Shown here: positions 1-10,394 of the stretch, one piece after another
Layout of the letters: every line of letters begins with the position of its first letter
How positions within the stretch are numbered: position 1 is the stretch's first letter
Assembly (NCBI GenBank): GCA_037953625.1
Contig: CM075656.1
Coordinates: 71,195,001-71,259,000, forward strand
DNA: 64,000 nt
Source: Crotalaria pallida
Lineage: Eukaryota; Streptophyta; Magnoliopsida; Fabales; Fabaceae
Direction: 5' to 3'
Position numbers and translations under genes: made by a program
The notes under the pieces: model-generated
Database searches by the model: none
What the model saw: only the letters and a program-made list of their open reading frames with translations
Told to the model about the DNA's origin: nothing

Positions 1-275
1 TTATCATAACTTTTTTTAATGATTACTTTTTTTACTATTTACGTAAATTAATATCCTATTAAATTAAAATAAATATAAAAAATTAAAATGTATTATATTC
101 TTGAATAATTGAAATTTTCAATAAATTAAAACAGATAAAAAAATATAAAATAAACAAATAACGGAGCAAGTTATTCTGTGATTCTGAATAAACTTTTTCA
201 CGTGCCCTCGTATTGAATGAAATATATTTCACACCTATAAGGGTTGACCAAACAGGGAGACATTCATAAATAATT
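1..275. other. AT-rich non-coding DNA
   Basis: Very AT-rich sequence with no recognisable gene, RNA or element end. Confidence 0.6.
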
Positions 276-627
276 CTCCCTCCGTTTCACAATATTTGAT
301 CTTTTAGGTCTGGGCACATAGATTAAGAAAGTGTTAATTATTGTAAGTATTATGTATAATTTGTCTAAAATGTCGCTATTTAATCCTTATTGAAAATTGT
401 AATAGTATTTAATTTTTATTAGCAAGTGTGTCCATTAATTAATGTATAGTGGTTTAGAGATGAGAGAGATGATAAAAGTAGAATTAATGAGGAGTAAGAG
501 AAATGATTGAATGAAAGGTTAATATTGGAAGAAAAAAAATATGTTTGTGTATTGAAAATGTAAAAGGCCAAATATTGTGAAACAAGAAAAAAAGGCTAAA
601 AGGCCAAACATTGTGAAACGGAGAGAG
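276..627 (+). mobile_element. Stowaway-type MITE, family A copy 1
   Basis: A non-coding element of about 352 bp that begins CTCCCTCCGTTTCACAAT and ends with the inverted ATTGTGAAACGGAGAGAG. The interior (GGTCTGGGCACATAGATTAAG and onward) matches the copies at 29212, 39744 and 54965. The CTCCCTCCGT terminus and TA target preference are typical of Tc1/mariner-derived Stowaway MITEs. The TA at the left edge is not intact in this copy. The short open frames here are translations of the element and are not genes. Confidence 0.85.
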
Positions 628-940
628 TATAACCTTCGTTCCTTATTATTGTCATTTTTTGGAGAGATTTTTTGTTTTTTTATCTGTCGTATTGAGAATT
701 TCAAGAGTGTCATAAATGTTATTTTCCTTGTTTTTCCCTATTTAATACTCTATGTCTTGGTTTATGTAAGTAGTGGAGAAAAATTAATGATTATAGAGAG
801 ATAAAGGGTACAGTGGAAAAAAATAATTAATGTATTGAAAATCTGGGTAATGATTAAATTTCTTAAAGGGTGTGTTTTGTTTGAAATATGACATATAAAT
901 AGGAACGGATGGAGTAATTTGGCACGTTTACTGACCTAAT
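628..940. other. Non-coding flank
   Basis: AT-rich sequence with no recognised gene. It resembles decayed MITE sequence (ending ACGGATGGAGTA near 905-915) but no paired end was found. Confidence 0.4.
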
Positions 941-1042
941 TTTTTTTTCCAAGGTATCCACTCGCGCAACCTGGGTGACTAATCTTTTTGACATTGTCGG
1001 ACCTTTTCGAAGACTAATCTTCTAACAAGGCTTTTTACAAAC
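941..1042 (-). mobile_element. SINE 3' fragment (GGTATCC family)
   Basis: On the minus strand this is a short retroposed tail: the plus strand starts with a T-run followed by GGTATCCACTCGCGCAACC. It is flanked by near-perfect 19-bp direct repeats, GCACGTTTACTGACCTAAT at 922-940 and GCACGTTTAAAGACCTAAT at 1043-1061, with two mismatches. That is the signature of target-primed insertion. The fragment at 41336-41431 shares the GGTATCCAC(T/C)CGCGCA stretch. The 5' tRNA-like part is missing, so this is a 5'-truncated insertion. Confidence 0.7.
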
Positions 1043-1078
1043 GCACGTTTAAAGACCTAATGTTGTTTGTTGTTTATT

Positions 1079-2204
1079 CAACATATTATAAAATATGAGA
1101 AGTTGAGGGGTAAATGTGATTTCCCTCCTAATTTCTCACTTTCCCTCCTAATTTCCCTTCTAATCTTAGTCATCCAATTGCAAATGTAATAATAAATCAC
1201 ATCCGTCCATATCCATCTAAAGTAAAATCTTTTCATTTTCTTTCATTCTAGACATGAGATATGACATATAAAATGAATGCATGTAACTGAACGAATGAAG
1301 ATAAATTATATTTGTAATGAATGCACGTTATGTACGTTACAATTTATATTATTATGATGGGACGTTATCTATACACTATATTCATGGATCATATGCATGT
1401 AAAATATGTCATTCCATATATATACAATTGTTAGCTCAAGGTACTATGTCTTATCTGCATCATCTTCTTTTTATAGTGGTAATATCGCTTCAACTTTTTG
1501 AAGTTTTTCTTAGTTCATTTTCGTAAAATATTTTAAGATATTACTTTTTTATCATTCTGGAGATTTTGAATGTGCAAGAAAATTGATAATAGTATATATA
1601 AATATATGCTTCATCTCTATAATTTCTGCTCTTCTATTTATTCTATTGGAATTTTACTATTTACTTTTTTATCATATTTTAATAGTAAGAAGTTCATGAT
1701 GTCTAATATTGAATAACGATAAGCATGTTATTCAGTCCGGAGTAATAGAATAAAATTTGCATGTTATTCATTCCATTTTTTGCTAACTCTCTTATTTTAT
1801 TTGATTATCATAAGCAAACTTCCATTTATTTGAATACAAGATTATTTGAAAGCAAAGTGATTTCAAAGACATGATTTTTGAAGCCATTCTTCAAGTTTCG
1901 GTTGAGTTTGCTTCTTTTAATCTTCTATTTTCTATTGTTTTTTTTAATATCTTTAAATTTTAATGTTATATATATTATTGGATTTTCTATTATTGATCTC
2001 AATCCCCTATATAATATGTTTCATTTTGTATACTGAAAGAGATGTGATTTTGTAGGTCTTTTGGGAATCGATTATTCACTTTTGAGGAGGGTTCAAAGAC
2101 ATGATTAGGCAAATATAAAATATAAAATATAAAATATTTGTTTATTTAATTTAGAAAAATGCTCATGAATAGCTCCACATATGACATCCTTTATTAAAAT
2201 TTAA
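1079..2204. other. Non-coding Helitron interior
   Basis: AT-rich interior with no gene. The first 100 bases repeat a CCCTCCTAATTTC motif that is also found near 38450 and, inverted, near 29080-29150. The 69-codon frame at 1317-1526 has no recognisable homology and looks random. Confidence 0.4.
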
Positions 2205-2551
2205 AAAACTTTTTAAATATTTACATTTTGCTTAATATATAGACAGAAGTTTGTGCACTATATATTATATCAATTTTATATTATATAATTATTGCCCCAC
2301 AAAAAAAAACACGGAGAAAAATAATAACAACTATTCATAATGTTTTTAAAGTATTCATAATTGTTTCAAATGCCAACGTGGATATATAAATTTTTTAAAA
2401 ATCTTTTTCACACTTTATCTAATTATAAATATTATATTTCGATTTGATTACATTATTAGTTTGTATGATCATAAATATTATATTTTTTTCATTGTAAATT
2501 TGTAATAATTAAAATAAATACCATATAAAATATAATAAAAAAATGATAAAT

Positions 2552-2556
2552 TTATT
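2552..2556. repeat. Target site duplication TTATT (left)
   Basis: TTATT directly precedes the left LTR and recurs directly after the right LTR at 7595-7599. A perfect 5-bp duplication supports one intact insertion. Confidence 0.9.
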
Positions 2557-4000
2557 TGTTGGAAACCAACAAGCGGCCTAACAGTTTAGTAGAGGGGGGT
2601 GAATAGTAAATTGAAGTAACGATACTAATTTTTCGAATGTAATTGATAATAACAAATTACGCGCTTACTGTTTTAAAAAAAAAATAATTTTATGTCCAAA
2701 AATGAATGAACTACTCGATTAGTTGATGGACTACTCGAGTAGTGCGTGTCAATTCAGACAGATAACAGAGTTTTCAAAAGCTGGGTTTTGCTAACACAAA
2801 GCCAAGAACAGAAGCGGATGATTTGCTATCTTAAGGTTCTGAAGAAAGATTAAATAACAGAAATAAACGAAAGCAGTAAAAGATAGACATAGGGAATTAT
2901 TATACTAGTTCACTCTCTACCCACTTGAGAGCTACATCCAGTCCCCCCTAAACCTTAGGGAGTGTCTACTAAAATCAATTAAATTGGATACAAACAGGAT
3001 TAATTAGTGAACCTCACTCAATCTAATCCTAACCCTTCAAGAGTGTACCAAACTCTTGAACTTTACCCCAATTTCAATTGATTCTCTGTTGAAGAACCTC
3101 TTCAACCTTCCACAAAGAGAGCTTCTTGAAACCTTCAAGAACACCTTCTCCCTTTAGCAATCGAGCCTCTTGAAACCTTCAAGTGCTCCTTCCTTTCTTC
3201 AATGGAGTAATTAGATCACAGCGAAGCGGCTCCAACCAATCTCAATTGACAATGAAAAAGAAAGCTAGAATACTAGACAGAGATTGATTCTTAGAAAGGG
3301 ATTGGATCAAAGGTTCTTTTTGGGTGCAAGGTTTGAAAACAACGTTTTTGCTCAAGATCCCTCTCGCTCTTGTTGAAGAGGTAATCATTATATTGAGTTT
3401 TCAACTCGCCAGAATCAAGGAGGAGCCTTAGAAAACTAATTAGGAAAGATTCTCCCTTGATTGCCTCTTCAACAGCCATATTAGAATTAAAATACTGACA
3501 GATCTGATACGTACTACTCGAGTAGTTGAAGCACTACTCGAGTAGTGAGAAAATTTGTGGACTTACTGTTTCTCAAACTACTCGATTAGTGAAGTAACTA
3601 ATCGATTAGTTGAGAACTAATCGATTAGTCAACAGACTAATCGAGTAGTTAAGGAGACAGTAAGTAGACTAATTTTCATCAATGCAGATTACTCGAGTAG
3701 TGCACCAACTACTCGAGTAGTTACTGCTACTTTTATAAAAATTAAAGACCAGAAATGATTTTCCAAAGCACCTAGTCCCTTTCTAAGCTTTTTCACTATT
3801 TTAGCTCAACTAGTATTCATGCTAACTAATTCATAATCGCTTGAGTAAGATCCTAAGTCTACCACCCACACTCAACATAAATATAAAATATTACAAGGGA
3901 GCGGGAAATGGAAAACTTCTAAATGGTTGTTGTTGCTTTGTCTTCATCAAGGACAACTTGTTGATTTATTTGTCTTCATCAAAACCTTTTTGATTCTACA
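2557..4000 (-). repeat. 3' LTR of minus-strand Copia derivative
   Basis: A long terminal repeat of about 1444 bp that starts TGTTGGAAACC and ends GATTCTACA in plus-strand coordinates. It is nearly identical to 6133-7594. It is the 3' LTR because the gag frame runs on the minus strand and the polypurine tract abuts it at 4001. It contains many copies of the perfect palindrome ACTACTCGAGTAGT and its variant ACTAATCGATTAGT. The right LTR has one extra unit of the palindrome cluster, which accounts for the 18-bp length difference. The 62-codon minus frame at 3291-3479 is duplicated in the other LTR (6866-7054), has no known domain, and is probably not coding. Confidence 0.93.
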
Positions 4001-4015
4001 ATCTCCCCCTTTTTG
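4001..4015 (-). other. Polypurine tract
   Basis: On the minus strand this reads AAAAAGGGGGAGAT immediately before TGTAGAATC of the 3' LTR. It is the standard Copia polypurine tract that primes plus-strand DNA synthesis. Confidence 0.9.
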
Positions 4016-4333
4016 ATGATGACAAATCCTTGATAATATAAACCTTGTTGTTTTGCATAAACTCCCCCTGACTATATGCAACATCAGAAACCTGCACAGC
4101 ATAAACAACAACACCATTTCTCCCCCTTTTGGCATGATAAAAAAGGAGCCTAAATTAAGAGCAATATGCCAAAGGAAGAACATAATAACACATGTTGGAT
4201 TATGAGCAATGATAGCACTTGTTGATTTATAGCCCTAAAAGAAAACTTTTCTCCCCCTAAAACAAATATACTTATGAAGAGGCAATTTTAAAAAAAATTT
4301 AAGCACATAGCCCTTCAAAAGTACTTGAAAAAG

Positions 4334-5972
4334 TTAAGTTTTGCTTGAGGGTACCCAAATTGTTTTGGGCTTATCGGGATTTTCATCTTTCACAATCCAA
4401 ACATAATAACCGTTAGGCACACCATGAGATTTAATTCTACAAATATTTGAGGTGTGTCCATGAATGCCACAATAAAAGCAAGTTGGCTTTTTAGAATAAT
4501 TAACATTTGAAAAAGAACCAACTTTTCTAAAATTCTTTTTATTGACATTCATGTATCCTAAGCCGGTTTTATTTGTATTGTTCCTTTGATTTTCAAGAAG
4601 TTGATTTAATCTTTGATCACTTCTTGATAAAGTTGCAATAGTGTTTTTCAAATTTGTAACTTCATGTTCATGACTTTTGCAACTTTCACAAGGAGGGATT
4701 TCTTGAATTTTCAAAGAATCAATACTTTGTTGTAGTGCTTCATTTTTACTATTTAGCTCATCAATGCATTTTTTTTAAATTAAAGACTTGCTCTTTATAT
4801 TTCAAAATAGCTCTTTTTCCTTTATCATTTAATTTAGCAAGTTTCTTGAATTCTTTATGCATTTCAACATAAGCATTATATAATTCTTCATAATCATGAG
4901 ACTCAGATTCGGAATCGGAATTTACCTCGGTTCTTTGCTTACTTGAAGTGAAACTTGATGATGCGCCTTCATCAAATCTACTCACCAAGCAAAGATTGGC
5001 TTCTTCCTCATCACTTGATGTGCTTGAGCTTGTCTCTTTGTTTTCATCCGGTGCATCCCACACTATGTAGGCTCTTTTGCCCTTTTTCTTTTCATCTTTA
5101 TGTCTCTTAAGATACTCAGGACAATGAGGTCTTATGTGACCTCTCTTACCACATTCATGACATTTAATTTTATCTTTTGAAGAACAATTTCTATGGTAGG
5201 AGTCCTTAGGTTCCTTTGTTCTTTTTAAATCATTTTTATTTTTAAAACATTTACGGAACCTCTTTGCTAGTTTTTGAAAACTTTCATCATCTAAACTAGA
5301 TTCGGAGTCATTACTAGAGCTAGAGGAATCATCACATACCTTAGTTGATTTTGTGGTGGTCTTTAGTGCGATTCCCTTATTTTTCTTATCCAACTCCTCA
5401 TGCAAAGTTAGACGGCCTAGCTCCATCTCATGCTCTTGAAGCTTTCCAAAGAGGGTTGCAAGGTCCAAGGTGTCTAAATCTTTTGACTCCATGATAGCTG
5501 TGACCTTGGGTTGCCATTCCCTACTTAAACATCTCAATACTTTGTTAATAACTTCAGAATTAAGAAATGTTTTACCAAGCGCAATGAGATGATTTATGAT
5601 ATGAGTAAATCGCTTTTGCATGTCATTAACTGACTCATTAGGGAGCATGCGAAATAACTCATATTCATGCATTAATGTATTTAATCTAGCCCTTCTAACC
5701 TCGCTTGTCCCTTCATGAGTAAGTTGTAGAACGTCCCGCATTTGTTTCGCATTTTTACAATGTGAAACTCTGAAGAACTCATCATAAGACAAGGCGGACG
5801 TGATGATGTTTTTAGCTTTCAAATCATAGGAAACTTTCTTTTTGTCATCATCATTCATACTTGCCCTAGGAATTTCTACAACTTCATCATTTATTTTTCT
5901 TTTAGGTATATAGGGACCATTTTCAATTGCATTCCAAACATCAATATCAATCGCTTCAATAAATATTTTCAT
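4334..5972 (-). pseudogene. gag: Copia-type gag polyprotein, frameshifted
   Basis: Encodes the capsid/nucleocapsid protein of a Copia retrotransposon (UBN2 / gag-polypeptide of Copia type). The first frame (5972-4761, 403 codons) holds the capsid-like region at residues 1-190, a Ser/Asp-rich linker, and a CCHC zinc knuckle near residues 268-281 (CHECGKRGHIRPHC). A second frame (4714-4334, 126 codons) continues with a coiled-coil-like stretch and another CCHC box (CFYCGIHGHTSNIC, residues 79-92), then stops at the WVP segment normally found at the gag-protease junction. The two parts are out of register by one base at an eight-A run (minus strand; T-run at 4769-4776). In other elements pol would follow; here the sequence goes directly to the 3' untranslated region. 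The start is the ATG at 5972, about 160 bases inside the 5' LTR. The frameshift may be decay or a homopolymer sequencing error. Confidence 0.88.
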
Positions 5973-6118
5973 TCTGGCTTTCCAATAAGCATATCCTTCA
6001 CCATTAAACAGTGGAGGACGGTTTATTGAAGAGCCTTACCCTCCAAAAGGATTGTTAGAGCCCATGGTTTCCTTAAGGATCTTTTCGAAAAAGTTTTTAC
6101 ACTAAATCTTTCGACGAA

Positions 6119-6130
6119 GCTTTGATACCA
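6119..6130 (-). other. Primer binding site (tRNA-iMet type)
   Basis: On the minus strand TGGTATCAAAGC lies two bases inside the 5' LTR. It matches the usual plant initiator-Met PBS TGGTATCAGAGC with one change and orients the element. Confidence 0.9.
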
Positions 6131-6132
6131 CT

Positions 6133-7594
6133 TGTTGGAAACCAACAAGCGGCCTAACAATTTAGTAGGGGGGGTGAATAGTAAATTGAAGTAACGATAC
6201 TAATTTTTCGAATGTAATTGATAATAACAAATTACGCGCTTACTGTTTTAAAACAAAAATAATTTTATGTCCAAAAATGAATGAACTACTCGATTAGTTG
6301 ATAGACTACTCGAGTAGTGCGTGTCAATTCAGACAGATAACAGAGTTTTCAAAAGCTGGGTTTTGCTAACACAAAGCCAAGAACAGAAGCGGATGATTTG
6401 CTATCTTAAGGTTTTGAAGAAAGATTAAATAACAGAAATAAACGAAAGCAGTAAAAGATAGACACAGGGAATTATTATACTGGTTCACTCTCTACCCACT
6501 TGAGAGCTACATCCAGTCCCCCCTAAACCTTAGGGAGTGTCTACTAAAATCAATTAAATTGGATACAAACATGATTAATTAGTGAACCTCACTCAATCTA
6601 ATCCTAACCCTTCAAGAGTGTACCAAACTCTTGAACTTTACCCCAATTTCAATTGATTCTCTGTTGAAGAACCTCTTCAACCTTCCACAAAGAGAGCTTC
6701 TTGAAACCTTCAAGAACACCTTCTCCCTTTAGCAATCGAGCCTCTTGAAACCTTCAAGTGCTCCTTCCTTTCTTCAATGGAGTAATCAGATCACAGCGAA
6801 GCGGCTCCAAACAATCTCAATTGGCAATGAAAAAGAAAGCTAGAATACTAGACAAAGATTGATTCTTAGAAAGGGATTGGATCAAAGGTTCTTTTTGGGT
6901 GCAAGATTTGAAAACAACGTTTTTGCTTCAGATCCCTGTATCTCTTGTTGAAGAGGTAATCATTATATTGAGTTTTCAAATCGCCAGAATCAGGGAGGAG
7001 CCTTAGAAAACTAATTAGGAAAGATTCTCCCTTGATTGTCTCTTCAACAGCCATATTAGAATTAAAATACTGACAGATCTGATACGTACTACTCGAGTAG
7101 TTGAAGCACTACTCGAGTAGTGAGAAAATTTGTGGACTTACTGTTTCTCAAACTACTCGATTAGTGAAGTAACTAATCGATTAGTTGAGAACTAATCGAT
7201 TAGTCAACAGACTACTCGAGTAGTTGAGGAGACAGTAAGTAGACTAATTTTCATCAATGCAGACTACTCGATTAGTGCACCAACTACTCGAGTAGTGCAC
7301 CAACTACTCGAGTAGTTACTGCTACTTTTATAAAAATTAAAGACCAGAAATGATTTTCCAAAGCACCTAGTCCCTTTCTAAGCTTTTTCACTATTTTAGC
7401 TCAACTAGTATTCATGCCAACTAACTCATAATCGCTTGAGTAAAAACCTAAGTCTACCACCCACACTCAACATAAATATAAAATATTACAAGTGAGCGGA
7501 AATGGAAAACTTTTAAATGGTTGTTGTTGCTTTGTCTTCATCAAGGACAACTTGTTGATTTATTTGTCTTCATCAAAACCTTTTTGATTCTACA
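6133..7594 (-). repeat. 5' LTR of minus-strand Copia derivative
   Basis: A 1462-bp repeat, nearly identical to 2557-4000, with the same TG/CA termini. It is the 5' LTR because the PBS and gag start lie next to its left edge. It carries the same palindrome clusters near 6283-6320 and 7087-7317. The 18-bp length excess comes from an extra ACTACTCGAGTAGT unit near 7280-7315. Confidence 0.93.
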
Positions 7595-7674
7595 TTATTG
7601 TCCTCTAAAAAAATAATCACATGCAAATAAAATTAATGTTTAATGTTTGAACAAATTGAAAGAATAGCAAAATT

Positions 7675-7708
7675 TAAAACTCGTGCATCGCACGGGCAAT
7701 TTTCCTAG
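7675..7708 (+). other. Helitron 3' terminus (hairpin plus CTAG)
   Basis: CTCGTGC-ATC-GCACGGG forms a short stem-loop 12 bases before the terminal CTAG, which is followed by T. This matches the transposition terminator of plant Helitrons and the copy at 41245-41274. Confidence 0.85.
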
Positions 7709-8571
7709 TACTATAAAATTCTCACTGGTTTTATTTATATATAATACTTAACTATATTACACAAATTAAAAAGGTTAATTATATTTTTTAAAACATTTTT
7801 TTAAAATGTAATATTATAATTTTATCCTTTTAATTTATATTGAGAATTTTACAAATATTTAATGATAAATGCTCTAAGTACATTATTTAAGCTTAAGTAA
7901 ATGACAAATAGGATAAAAGAGTAATAAATATTTCTTCAAAATATAAAGTAATTTATAAATAAAATAATAGAATTCTTCTAAAATATCACCTATAAATAAA
8001 ACTAGATGAATTACATGTTATTTTGTCTTTACTGTAAAATTATGTCTAACAGTAATGAAAAACTGTAGAAAAATATTTCTTCTACTTGAAACATCATATT
8101 GATTATTTACCGGTAAGTTATTAAGTAAAAGTATTGTTGTAACTTTGCATAAGTTAAGATGGATAATAGTATTAAATTTATTAATGATTGAAGGTGTATT
8201 TTTATATTAGTCCTTAATTATAATGTCATATATATTTTTTTAAGGAAATAATGTCATATATTTTTACTTATACCAAAAATTGAAAAATGGTAACAAGTGA
8301 TTTAGAGTACTTGATAAACAACTAAATGCATTGAAAAATAAGGTAAAAAAAATGTATTGAAAAATACATCTTTTGAGATTTTCGAAAGAAGAATGTTTGT
8401 TTGCTTTTTTTTTTCTTTTTGACTTATGATTGTTTATCTACTTTAACTAATCTTAACAACTTTCATAACAAATGTCTTAGTATCCTTAGCACTACACTTG
8501 TTAGCAAGGTTAAAAAATTATATTAATTATTTGTTGATTAAATGAAAATATGGAGATTTTTCTTTGAAATA
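7709..8571. other. AT-rich non-coding DNA
   Basis: No gene or element end recognised. The sequence is mostly A/T with short homopolymers. Confidence 0.5.
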
Positions 8572-9540
8572 ATGCTTGATAATAAGTGTGAGGACACAAA
8601 GTGGGATTTCAGAAGATTTTCCCACAACGATAGGACTACACCAAGGGTCAAGTTTGAACCCCTACCTCTTTACACTGGTATTGGATGTGCTTACTGAGCA
8701 TGTCCAAGAACCAGTGCCCAAATGCATGCTCTTTGCAGATGATATTGTTCTTATTGGGGATACTAGAGAGGAATTAAATGGGAAGATTGAAATGTGGAGA
8801 CAAGCTTTAGAAGGGTCTGGTTTCCGGATCAGTCGAAGCAAGACAGAGTATATGAAGTGTAATTTTGGCAAGAGGCACATAGGCCCTACCCGGGAGGTGA
8901 AGGTTGGAGAGCATGTCTTAGCATAAGTCCAAAAGTTTAAGTACCTTGGATCTATCTTACAGCAGGATGCAGAAATAGAAGGGGATGTAAATCATAGGAT
9001 TCAAGCAGGGTGGATGAAATGGAGGAGTGCCTCAGGAGTGTTATGTGATAAGAAGGTACCGCTTAAACTCAAAGGAAAATTCTACCGCACTGCTGTAAGA
9101 CCGGCGATATGCTATATGGGACGGAGTGTTTGGCGACAAAGGGCACACAAGAGAATAAACTTCATGTAGCTGAGATGAGGATGCTGAGGTGGATGAGTGG
9201 GCACATCAGACAAGATCGGATTAGAAATGAGTATATTCGAGAAAAAGTTGGGGTGACCCCTATTGTTGAAAAGATGGTTGAATCTCGTCTTCGGTGGTTT
9301 TGGCATATGTGGAGGAGACCGGTGGAAGCCCCGATTAGGAGGGTTGACCAAATGGAGGATACTATAAGGGCTAGAGAAAGAGGAAGACCTAGAAAAACTA
9401 TAGGTGAAACAATTAAGAAGGATATGACAATCAATGCCTTATCAAAAGATATGATTTATGATAGGCCTTTATGGCGTCGTTTGATCCATGTAGCCGACCC
9501 CACATAGTGGGACAAAGGCTTAGTTGTTGTTGTTGGTTGA
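8572..9540 (+). mobile_element. 5'-truncated RTE-type LINE
   Basis: The 3' third of a plant RTE-clade non-LTR retrotransposon. Its coding part is annotated separately. The tail ends with a CCCCACATAGTGGGAC inverted motif and GTTGTTGTTG, the usual RTE 3' end. The copy begins abruptly inside the reverse-transcriptase domain, as expected for incomplete target-primed reverse transcription. TTGATA occurs at both edges (near 8575 and 9536) and may be a short target duplication. Confidence 0.88.
8576..9507 (+). pseudogene. RTE LINE reverse transcriptase, partial and broken
   Basis: The translated pieces carry the late reverse-transcriptase motifs: GLHQGSSLNPYLFTLVLDVL, the catalytic LFADDIVLIG (FADD form of YxDD) and an RLSRTKTEYM-like segment. 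After these come the RTE C-terminal thumb/connection region, with KYLGSI, HRIQAGWMKWRSASGVLCD and KLKGKFYRTA. A stop codon at about 8923-8925 interrupts the frame. Near 9105 the reading shifts into the frame that continues as MLYGTECLA, AEMRMLRWMSGH, DRIRNEYIREKVGV and ESRLRWFWH, ending at 9507. The endonuclease domain and early RT motifs are absent. The copy cannot be active. Confidence 0.9.
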
Positions 9541-9623
9541 TACTACAGGTAAAGTAAATAAAGTACTCATAATAAAATTAAGGTAAAATCCAAAATTAAT
9601 GTTTTTATTTAGGAGCGGAATTA

Positions 9624-9900
9624 CTCCCTCCGATCCTATTTATAAGATCTTTTTGAGGTTTTTCACTCCCACCAAGAAAAGTGGATAAATTTGTTAGTGG
9701 CATTGAAAATATGAAAATTTGATATACTTTTTCAAAACTACCCCTATATAAAATTATTATTGGAACTCTAAAAAGTGTTGACTTTATATGGGTGTTAGTG
9801 GAAAGAAGTAATTAAATGCTATTGAAAATTGAAAAGGAGTCTTATAAATAGAACCACAATTAAAACCCCAAAATGATCTTATAAATAGGATCAGAGGAAA
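9624..9900. mobile_element. Stowaway-type MITE, family B
   Basis: Begins CTCCCTCCGATCCTATTTAT and ends with the inverted ATAAATAGGATCAGAGG, with TA on both sides (9622-9623 and 9901-9902). It is 277 bp and non-coding. Confidence 0.85.
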
Positions 9901-9902
9901 TA

Positions 9903-10209
9903 CCAGTTATCATCAAACTATAAGTAAATAAATGTAAAATACTAGTAATAAGTTGGTTTATAAAAAAAATACTACTAGTAAGTTTAGAATTTTGGTTTAG
10001 GAGAGCTGTGTATTCTCATGCTAATTAATAATTCACGCATATATTTCTTGGCACGGAATAATTCTCACATATACTGTAGTTGACAAACGTCTCTAGAATG
10101 TGTCGAATATAACGTTAGATAAAAGAACAAGAATGACAGCATGTTTCGCATTTGTGGAATAATTAAGATATCGCTCGTTAAAAATATGATTATTTTTTAA
10201 AGAGAAAAT
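9903..10209. other. Non-coding DNA
   Basis: No recognisable gene or repeat end. Confidence 0.4.
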
Positions 10210-10370
10210 GGGTAATGCATCGATAGTGTAAAGTTTTTTATATCATCAATGCATTATCCATCATTCATTCATTTATGGTTGTTGACTTTTAAATTAATTA
10301 AAGTAATACAAATGCATGATAGATGATGGACTGATGGTGTAAAAAACTTTACATCGTCAGTACATAATCA
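10210..10370. repeat. Short inverted-repeat element
   Basis: The arms GATAGTGTAAAGTTTTTTA (left) and GTAAAAAACTTTACATCGTC (right) are inverted around a short centre, within GGGTAATGCAT and its approximate complement. It is probably a small MITE. No clear target duplication was seen. Confidence 0.45.
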
Positions 10371-10394
10371 TTAATATCTTTTTTAAAATAATTA

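Larger units (their letters stand above)
2557..7594 (-). mobile_element. Non-autonomous Copia LTR element with gag only (TR-GAG-like)
   Basis: A complete 5.04 kb insertion with two LTRs of about 1.45 kb, a perfect TTATT duplication, a tRNA-iMet-type primer binding site next to the 5' LTR (6119-6130) and a canonical polypurine tract next to the 3' LTR (4001-4015). The roughly 2.1 kb interior holds only a gag frame (4334-5972, minus). No protease, integrase, reverse transcriptase or RNase H is present, so any mobility would need enzymes from a related autonomous element. This matches the published TR-GAG class. The LTRs are very similar, so the insertion is fairly young. It sits inside a Helitron. 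Confidence 0.9.
1078..7708 (+). mobile_element. Putative non-autonomous Helitron, interrupted by a Copia derivative
   Basis: The 3' end is clear: a GTGCATCGCAC hairpin at about 7682-7693, then GGGCAATTTTC and CTAG at 7705-7708, followed by T, as in plant Helitrons. The candidate 5' end TCAACATATTATAAAAT at 1078 matches repeated 5' sequence of the second Helitron (38707, 38976, 39456). Segments 2205-2556 and 7595-7708 align with continuous sequence at about 40820-41274, so the LTR element at 2557-7594 was inserted later. No Rep/helicase frame is present. The 5' border is less certain than the 3' end because the base before TC is T rather than A. Confidence 0.6.

Noticed and set aside
3291..3479. 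62-codon minus frame conserved in two places (also 6866-7054)
   Set aside because: Conservation is explained by the two LTR copies; no domain and not expected inside an LTR.
2700..3730. Possible CRISPR-like array from repeated ACTACTCGAGTAGT
   Set aside because: Eukaryotic LTR sequence, irregular spacing, and no unique spacers of constant length.
8662..9434. Minus-strand frames of 72-90 codons
   Set aside because: Shadows of the RTE reverse-transcriptase remnant on the plus strand.
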